Translations under genes and position numbers: made by a program
Shown: piece by piece, positions 57,244-64,000 of the stretch
Position numbering within the stretch: the first letter of the stretch is position 1
How the letters are laid out: every line of letters begins with the position of its first letter
The notes under the pieces: model-generated
What the model was told of the DNA's origin: nothing
What the model saw: the letters and a program-made list of their open reading frames with translations, nothing else
The model's database searches: none
Assembly (NCBI GenBank): GCA_002682825.1
Contig: NOKP01000001.1
Location: forward strand, 4,405,296-4,469,295
Reading direction: 5' to 3'
From: Neonectria sp. B-13
Lineage: Eukaryota > Ascomycota > Sordariomycetes > Hypocreales > Nectriaceae
DNA: 64,000 bases

Positions 57244-59379
57244 CTAACCAGCCTGACTTCTTACTCCCTGGACAACGGTCTCCGCGATTTCGAGGTCCTT
57301 CCCGAGCCCTTTCAACGTCGTCAGGGACGGTTTTCTAGGGCCGTCCCTGGTGGCTTCTCTGGCGAGAACATCCAACTCCTCCTCGATTTGCTTTATTGTC
57401 GGCTTACGAGGAGCTTGGGTTCGGTTCTCGATAGTCCACCGCCATCCTTGGAGCTGAAAGAGAACGTCATCCGCTTCTTTAGGTCCCATGTGCTTCCTGA
57501 TGAGGCGCACCATCCACGCTAGTCGTTCTTGGCGTCCACGGTGTCCTCGTTCTAAATCGCGTATCACCACCTCGATCATGCAGAGGAGCATCCGCGGTGA
57601 TACTTTCTTGTCGATCGACTGGTATACGACAAGGCACTCCTCGACGCAATGAAGAGTTTGACGGTCGGTAAGATGCTCGGCCTCGAGAAACCATCTTCCC
57701 ATCAGTTCGAGTAGTTCCGTTTGGCTGTTGACGCCATGCAGGGCTCTGCCAGGGGGAGCCTCGTTAGGCTGGTCCCAGTTAAGGGCAAGCACTCGCCAGA
57801 TAAACTTGACATTGATGTCCGGGTCTTTGATCATCGCTTCAACGTATGGAGTCCATGCTGTCCAGTCCCAGTGTCGGATTATGTACGTAATCTTCGACTG
57901 ATTGCGGACCAACCTCCAGAGCATACGCGCCTTTCTGTAGTTGCCGCTCGCGATGGCAATCTCCCGAAACAGCTTCGTATTCCATGGCATTTTCTCTACC
58001 AAATGCTCTGCCATTGACCGAAACTGCCCGGTCTTGATCGTGGACCGGCACAGCTGTTTCAAGAGAATGTCCCGTTCGGCTTCCGGAGCAGCCCAAATAT
58101 CATTCACCATACTGACCCAATCCAGACTCGCGACGTCGAGGTGCATAAAGGACGGCACGGAATTCCCCGGGAGACACCTGGTGGCCCACAGACGGCCCTT
58201 GGTGAAAAGGAAGGCATCCTCACTGGTCCATTCGCAAGGGTACATGCTGAAGCACTCGCGACTTGTGGCGGACGCGGCAAAGGACATGGTCATGACCGCC
58301 TGACGTTGAAGTCTTATGAGATGGTCACCACTGTGTCGCTCACTGAGGATTTCCATGACTGTTTCCCATAGTACGACTGGTCTCTCTCGTTCCAATTTCC
58401 TGATCGCTGCGCTGAGGATGACATTGTGACTGGTTGAGTGCTTATGCGGAAAAGGCAGAGTTGCTTCATATTCGATGAACCCAGCAATCATATTACGAAC
58501 AAGGGCGGACGTGAGGAGTTTGTGGCGCCTGCGAGGAATACACTGCGCGAGTCTGAAAAAGTAGAAGTGCGTCTCGAATTGTTGGGTCCTTAGCTCTGTG
58601 AGTAAGTTGACAGAAGCCTGCCAAAATTCGTCGGTGTAAGAATCGCGTTCTGGACCAGGCCGTGTGATATAAATGGTGCGAACCAACAGGGTCGCCATTC
58701 TGCTGCGTATCACATCCAATAGCTCAGGAGCAATTTGACCCCTGACTTGGGAATCAAAAGGGTCGAGTGCTATGATTAGATCTTGACTCGAGATCATCCT
58801 TTGTTGGATCGAGTCTCGGACGAGTTTGAGAAAGGGTTTGCAAGCCACCCAGATTGCCTTTTCGTTGGCATGTGGTAAATCAAGTGCTGCAATGCGCTGA
58901 TGGAGTTCGGCAATCGACCGCTGAAAAGAGGAAGCTATCGTGGCTTCAACCACACGTGGTTGGGTCGCCGATATGTCTGGCGTGGGTGTATCCTGGCCGC
59001 GGTCTTCAAGCCATCCGATGAGACGATCCATTTGTCGACGTAGACTAAACCTTTTTCCATTTTGTGTTCTTTCTCCTGGTGTACTCGGAGCCTCCCATTT
59101 CCATTCGCCAGGCCGGAGTGGGAATTCAATGGACCAAGGTGGTGGTAAAGAACGCGATTCGGGTATGATGGCAGTCATGTGGCGCTTGCCCAGGCGACGG
59201 CGGCTTTCGATAGGCCCTGGACAGGAGCTCAGAGTTCGGCAGGGTTGCGTAGAGCTGCGATGGTATCGCTCAATGGCTTGACGTAGCATCGCATCGCTGA
59301 TCCAAATGCCGTCTGGCGAGACCGACGGCGCTGTGCACCAGCCCGCTCTGGAGCGAAGTATCGCGCATCGTGGGGGCAT
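57244..59379 (-). CDS. Conserved-looking helical protein of unknown function
   Basis: Intact ORF of 711 residues with no intron needed. I do not recognise the family. The predicted start MPPRCAILRSRAGWC is rich in Arg with few acidic residues and could be a mitochondrial presequence; alternative starts are Met31 and Met68. Beyond residue 100 the sequence is dominated by amphipathic helices with Trp and Arg (for example WSIEFPLRPGEWKW, FYFFRLAQCIPRRRH, NYRKARMLWRLVRNQ, HCVEECLVVYQSIDKKV), in a rhythm suggestive of TPR/PPR-like helical hairpins. The C-terminus is charged (KQIEEELDVLAREATRDGPR). Codon use and composition fit a real gene. It converges on leashin and diverges from the vezatin/Inp2-like gene, sharing about 1.1 kb of promoter region. 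A mitochondrial RNA-processing role is possible but unproven. Confidence 0.7.
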   Translation of the reverse strand: MPPRCAILRSRAGWCTAPSVSPDGIWISDAMLRQAIERYHRSSTQPCRTLSSCPGPIESRRRLGKRHMTAIIPESRSLPPPWSIEFPLRPGEWKWEAPSTPGERTQNGKRFSLRRQMDRLIGWLEDRGQDTPTPDISATQPRVVEATIASSFQRSIAELHQRIAALDLPHANEKAIWVACKPFLKLVRDSIQQRMISSQDLIIALDPFDSQVRGQIAPELLDVIRSRMATLLVRTIYITRPGPERDSYTDEFWQASVNLLTELRTQQFETHFYFFRLAQCIPRRRHKLLTSALVRNMIAGFIEYEATLPFPHKHSTSHNVILSAAIRKLERERPVVLWETVMEILSERHSGDHLIRLQRQAVMTMSFAASATSRECFSMYPCEWTSEDAFLFTKGRLWATRCLPGNSVPSFMHLDVASLDWVSMVNDIWAAPEAERDILLKQLCRSTIKTGQFRSMAEHLVEKMPWNTKLFREIAIASGNYRKARMLWRLVRNQSKITYIIRHWDWTAWTPYVEAMIKDPDINVKFIWRVLALNWDQPNEAPPGRALHGVNSQTELLELMGRWFLEAEHLTDRQTLHCVEECLVVYQSIDKKVSPRMLLCMIEVVIRDLERGHRGRQERLAWMVRLIRKHMGPKEADDVLFQLQGWRWTIENRTQAPRKPTIKQIEEELDVLAREATRDGPRKPSLTTLKGLGKDLEIAETVVQGVRSQAG

Positions 59380-60456
59380 TGGGCAGACTGGCGCGGCGGA
59401 GGGTACAGGAGAGGTTCATGCCGATGGCGCAGTCGAGGCGTGCCCCTTGTTCGAGGTCGGGGAGAGGCAAGCGCCGTCTTGGGGAGTGTCGAGCATGCAG
59501 GTACTGGCTTGTTCAAGATGGAGATGTGAGCTTGGAGAAGAGTTGTACTTCGTAGCTTCGTTTTGGGCCGCCGAGTGCCGCCCGCTTGCCAGCCAGCCAA
59601 CCAACCAGGATGGCTCCAATTGAGCATTGTTATGTAATGTGGAGTTGTGCCTTGGTAAGGCCCTAAGGCAGCAACAGCGGCATTGACGCGGATAGCCGGG
59701 GAAATGAAGTTCCGGCCAGCGATTCACCTCCCAACATTTTGTGTAAGTGGCCCATGCGGGGTCTGCGCCGCTAACCGCTGCTCAGTCTCATCTGGACCTC
59801 CACGCGACCAACCACCGCCTCACCCGACTCGACCATCCTTGCGCCATCCTTGCAACATCGCGCATGCCCCTTGCTCATTGCAGCTCTGCTGAATGTCGGG
59901 CCCCTGTCCTCCCCGTGGACCCTGTCACCCCGTCGCAGTGCGGACGAGAGAAAGAACCGAGATCACGAGCACAGCCTCGGAGGACCTACTACGGAGGCCA
60001 ACCACGGAGGTCATTGCCACCCTTCCCGCGATCCTCGCAATCATCCAACGGCCCTCCTCTCTCCTAGCCTCCCAATCACCTAGCGCAGCGGTCCCGTCCA
60101 TGCACGGCTTGACGGCGCATCACCGACCTGAACCCTCCGCGCCTCTCCGCCTATCGGCTGTCTAATCTGTCCCTGGTCGCCCTGCCCCGGCTTTGGTACT
60201 CAAGCGCGCCGGCGTGGAGCTCCCCAAATAGGAACACCAAGAACCAGCCTGTCCTTGCCGCCTTCTCCTGAGCATGCCCTGTTAAATCGTCAACAACCAC
60301 ATCCAACTCACTCATCACCTCGATCTAACCTACTCTCCTCTGCTTTGCTGTCATCTGCTCCACGCGACACTACGCTCCGCTACGCCCTTCGCCGCTTGCC
60401 GCTCCATGGCTTTGCGTGCCCCCCTATCAACCTCGTCGACGTCACCGCGCAGTTAG
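59380..60456. promoter_or_regulatory. Divergent promoter region, helical protein / vezatin-Inp2-like gene
   Basis: About 1.08 kb between two divergent starts. Pyrimidine-rich on the plus strand from about 59790 to 60440, consistent with a leader for the gene at 60457. No coding frame is supported and no specific motif is assigned. Confidence 0.5.
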
Positions 60457-62559
60457 ATGGAGCCCATTGTGTATGAGGAAACGCCTTTAGCCGACTACCT
60501 CAGAGGTGAGTGCTCTCCCTATCCCATCATCCTCCGCCCTTGCACTCGGTGCATCGGAACTCCAACTGACCTTTCTTCTAAGATGGGGGAGATGAGCCAG
60601 AGGCAGACTGGGCGCCCGGCGCGACGACACCCGATCTCGAATCCTCGACTGGCCGATCCAGTCCTTCACCACCTCCCAGCCCCTCCCCATTCGCACCTAC
60701 AGGTCGGCCTCTAGTCAAGGCAAGATATCGCAAGAAAACCCCAGGCCCCCTTCGCCTCGATGTCCCGAAACCAGTCTCCTTGCCATCCTTCAGGAAAACC
60801 TACTCGGTATGTCATTGACATCGCTCTCCGCCGTTTGTTCGCAATCTTCTAACCAGCTGACTCACTAGGCCGCGGTAGCTGCGAGTATCGATCGGGCCGA
60901 CAATGCCAAGTTCCTCGAACAATTTCGTTACACAATCATCGCCTCCCAGCTGTTGAGCGGCCATTCCGGGATTGGGCAGCACCCACTCAGCGCCCACGGC
61001 GCTTCGGCACCTACGAGCGACGAGAACCAATCCCTACTGTCGACTGAGGGCATCGTTGCGTCGGTACTTGCTGCTTTGGCAGTTGCAGTCATTTCAAGCT
61101 GGGTTGTGGAAAGTGGCGTCACCCGGAAGCGACTCGTCTTCTTCCTCCTCCTCTGCGTGGCCGGTATCCTCCTGGGACAGATTTATATGAGACGACAATG
61201 GTTGCGGTATCGACGATCGCAGTCCCTATCTGAAATCACGGCATTTATCGAGAACTCCCACAGCCAAGATAGCGCTTCAGGGGCCGCCTTGTCCCTCATC
61301 CAGGAGGTGGAATTGGTCTCCCGTGGCTACCGAATGTCAGTCCATAACCCCCTAAATTGATTATAGAACTCGGCCGCTAACAATCCTGTAGCAGCGCACC
61401 ATTGCCTCCCATCAGTCGTATCGAAGATCAATCTCAGACTCGGAAATGCGTCCGGTTACGCAAGGCTCTGAAGAACTCATTTTCCAGCGTGCTACAAACT
61501 TACAATCAAGTGTGCACTGTTGTGAACGGGTTCGCAGAGCAGACAGATCTCGAGAAGTACTACGACATCTATGACATCAGCGACTTTGACATGTCTGATG
61601 CCCAGCGCGGTTTCGGCGATGAAGAATTCGATGACCCGGAGTCATTGAGGACTTTGAAGATCCTGTCTGCCCGATTCTATACCCTACGTAAGATGTTTCT
61701 CTGTGCCCTTTTGGCCCTCGATGCTAGTGGCGACGCGAATGATTTGCTCCGGTGGACGACGGCAGTCGAGTCTTTGCGAAGTCTCAATGCCTCAACGAAT
61801 TCTGCCAGTGAGAGGGTGCAGAGCATCCTGAGCGAGGAACAGTGTAAGTGGTCACAGGTGGCCCTCGCGATCCAATACCCTGCTAATATGTATCAAGTCT
61901 TTCCATCGTCGCCGCTCCCGAAGAACATGACACCTGGGAGAGAGCGTTGGCGAGCACAGCTCCGAAAACTCAACTCACTCTCCAGTGGTATCAGGGGCTT
62001 GCAAGCCAAGCTTCAGCTTCTGCGCGAAGAGTCGGACAGGGCACTCAACGACTCGAACGACATCTCGGAACTAGGACCAAATCTCATGTCTCAATTCGAG
62101 TCCATTGGCGTGGACTTGAATGATCTCATGGCAGCTTGGGAAGAAGGCCGAGCCGCCCTGGCCCTCGGGATCGATAGGAACGAGAAGAGGCTTTCGTCCA
62201 TGAGCACTTTGATATCTCCCGCCAGCTCCCTTAGTGGGCTCACCACCGTCGATGAAAGCGGCAATGCTGTGGATGCTCTGAAAGCACTGACGGGCGAGTC
62301 GCCGCCCAGCTCCGAGTACAATGGCCCGGTGGAACACGAAACCCTTGAGGTGTTTGAGGCAGTGGCACGGCCGCGGCCACGAAGCATGCTCACTAGAGAG
62401 GAGAGAATAGTGAGGATGAAGGAGGAGCGGGAGCAGAAGGCATTTGCACGACAACAAGTCGACGCAACGAAAGGCATGCTCCGCGAACTGGAGACGGTCA
62501 TCAACCTGAGACCTCGAACCCGTATGAGTGCCCCAGCTGGACGGATTGTCTCGATGTAA
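60457..62559 (+). CDS. Vezatin / Inp2-like myosin-binding peroxisome inheritance protein, five exons
   Basis: Exons 60457-60505, 60583-60806, 60869-61335, 61392-61843 and 61898-62559, 617 residues. Introns: 60506-60582 (GTGAGT, AACTGAC), 60807-60868 (GTATGT, GCTGAC), 61336-61391 (GTCAGT, GCTAAC) and 61844-61897 (GTAAGT, GCTAAT, 54 nt). The last is a multiple of three with no stop, so it could pass as coding. Starts MEPIVYEETPLADYLR. Two membrane helices lie at about residues 152-171 (IVASVLAALAVAVISSWVV) and 179-197 (LVFFLLLCVAGILLGQIYM). They are followed by a long helical region (from about 205: SLSEITAFIENSHS, ISRIEDQSQTRKCVRLRKAL, LRKMFLCALLALDAS, RKLNSLSSGIRGLQAKLQLL) matching the fungal myosin-binding/vezatin domain. 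In yeast, Inp2 in the peroxisome membrane binds the class V myosin Myo2 for transport into the bud. Family call good; peroxisomal location inferred. Confidence 0.83.
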
Positions 62560-63747
62560 AACCCCATGAGCTTGATCGACACGACCTTGGTTCACAACGA
62601 CATCGGCCATAACGCTATCACACGTCGCCATCACACGTTGCCATCACTGGCACTCTTATCAACACGACACAATCATTCTTACTGCCGATCTTCCTTGCTC
62701 TGTTGCTCTAATCGCAACGAATAGCACCATCTTCTCGCATGCAACTATGCGCAGACACGCACGCGCCCACAGCGTTTATTCATCAAAGTCACGACGACAT
62801 GCACGATCTTTTTCAAGCGGCACACTATCATATAGAACGGAACAGGCGCAATAATGGACACTCGATTTTTTGTGGTTAGGCTAAATTGGGAATTTCTTTT
62901 TCCTATCTGATTTCCCTCAGAATTTGTATGCACCACTCTGGAATTTGGGTATCGCGGTATCTTGGTGCTATGATGGGAACCCATGGAGCAGAGTATCCAA
63001 GCAAAAGCAACAGCCACAGCAGCAGCAGCGGGTTTGAAGACACGTGAAAATTTGTCCTTTGGATGAATTTGCCGATGTCTTGCTTTTCTGCTTGCTAGTT
63101 ATTATTTGCTTTAATCTTTTGTTGCCATGTACATAGATGCTTTGACCGCGAACATGAGGGCAACAACTTAGGTATAATGCAGCCCAGCATACTCGATGTT
63201 TGAAACGAAGACAATCAACGAAATTTGCTAGCTACTGACGCCTTGTTCGTCCCTCCCTGCAAAGTGTTAAAATTCCCGAAGATGTACGGATAGAAAGCCA
63301 GATAATACTTATGCACGACCTAATCTTCGTGGATGAAGGAAATTGGATTAATCCGGTCTAGGCCGTTTGTGCCCCGCGTCGAGTTGGCGTCACGACGCGT
63401 CTAATCCCCACCACCACTCGCGGCCCGCGTGTTAAGTGCTTGCTTGCCTTGGTCGCTTCAGCCTTCGAGTAATCTTGGACCCGTCAACCATCCCTCCTCG
63501 CAACCACGACTGTCTCCTTCTCATTCTCCCTCCAACGACCGCTTCCCTTCGACACGCGATCCTCTCCGGTCCCTTTTGACTTCTTGCTCTCTCTACCTCT
63601 CTTTCTACCAATTCAATACCCACAATTCACAACCAGTCGGTCAGTGGCCATTATTCACCCCCGCCTTTTTTTTCTGCCCAGGCACACTCCTCCACAATCG
63701 TCCACGCACCGCCAGATTCAACCAGCTAACGCGCGCGAACGACAGAC
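62560..63747. promoter_or_regulatory. Intergenic region containing the PCNA promoter
   Basis: About 1.2 kb. The left part is the 3' flank of the vezatin/Inp2-like gene. The right part, pyrimidine-rich from about 63430, is the PCNA leader and carries the MCB box at 63395. No coding frame is supported. Confidence 0.6.
63395..63400. promoter_or_regulatory. MCB (MluI cell-cycle box) upstream of PCNA
   Basis: ACGCGT lies about 350 bp before the PCNA ATG, within GACGCGTC. In yeasts this hexamer binds MBF (Mbp1-Swi6) and drives G1/S expression of replication genes including PCNA. Confidence 0.6.
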
Positions 63748-64000
63748 ATGTTGGAGGCACGACTCGAACAGGCTAACGTCCTGAAAAGGGTTGTTGACGC
63801 CATCAAGGACCTCGTCCAGGATTGCAACTTCGACTGCAATGACACGGGCATCGCACTGCAGGCTATGGACAACTCCCACGTCGCGTTGGTGTCCATGATG
63901 CTCAAGGCCGAGGCCTTCTCTCCCTTCCGCTGCGACCGCAATATCTCCCTCGGAGTCAACCTCACCTCTCTGACCAAGGTCCTGCGCGCCGCTCAGAACG
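63748..64000 (+). CDS. pcn1: Proliferating cell nuclear antigen (PCNA), N-terminal part, cut by window end
   Basis: The ATG at 63748 opens a frame of 84 residues that runs to the window edge with no intron. The sequence [20 protein letters not shown] and, further on, [18 protein letters not shown] and [12 protein letters not shown] match the first half of PCNA domain 1, a highly conserved family. PCNA is the homotrimeric sliding clamp that tethers replicative polymerases and repair factors to DNA. The usual family length is about 260 residues, so roughly a third is present. The upstream MCB box fits S-phase control. The symbol follows fission yeast; budding yeast uses POL30. Confidence 0.96.
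   Translation, partial: MLEARLEQANVLKRVVDAIKDLVQDCNFDCNDTGIALQAMDNSHVALVSMMLKAEAFSPFRCDRNISLGVNLTSLTKVLRAAQN

Overview
The window is eukaryotic nuclear DNA from a filamentous ascomycete (Pezizomycotina, most likely a Sordariomycete). Evidence: short spliceosomal introns of about 50-150 nt with GTRNGT donors, CTRAC-type branch points and YAG acceptors; kilobase-sized, moderately GC-rich intergenic regions; and gene families restricted to or typical of these fungi, namely a leashin-type Woronin-body tether, a vezatin/Inp2-type peroxisome protein, PKR1, and a fungal GPH-type sugar transporter. No transposons, rRNA, tRNA or CRISPR were found by reading.

Layout, left to right. The end of a sucrose/alpha-glucoside-type MFS transporter (1-383) converges on pkr1 (803-1324, minus), a V-ATPase assembly factor. 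pkr1 diverges from a three-exon F-box-like gene (2421-5125). A gene desert of 7 kb leads to an atypical C2H2 zinc-finger regulator (12121-13713). A second desert of 5.1 kb precedes the cullin subunit of the anaphase-promoting complex, APC2 (18827-21562). A third desert of 4.2 kb, rich in microsatellites, precedes a RING-type E3 candidate (25717-27943), followed by a microsomal cytochrome P450 (28998-30706).

The centre of the window (31766-56623) is one giant gene encoding a leashin (LAH) homologue of more than 8,200 residues. It has a conserved N-terminus (Woronin-body binding in Neurospora), thousands of residues of Glu/Pro-rich repeats punctuated by about 27 lysine islands, and a coiled coil plus a conserved C-terminal domain. 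The ORF is continuous apart from one 100-N assembly gap inside a repeat. It therefore looks like the fused, ancestral single-polypeptide form rather than the split lah-1/lah-2 of Neurospora.

After leashin come an unrecognised 711-residue protein on the minus strand (57244-59379) and, divergent from it, a five-exon vezatin/Inp2-like gene (60457-62559). The family of the latter binds myosin and drives peroxisome inheritance. Woronin bodies are peroxisome-derived, so a Woronin-body tether and a peroxisome-inheritance factor lie within 4 kb of each other. I regard this as the most interesting functional feature of the window. The window ends inside PCNA (63748-64000), with an MCB (ACGCGT) box upstream.

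Other observations include a 24-bp perfect palindrome at 15527-15550 and six separate heptanucleotide tandem arrays in noncoding DNA. Exon boundaries were placed by eye from splice signals and frame; family names come from recognising conserved sequence, not from database searches.
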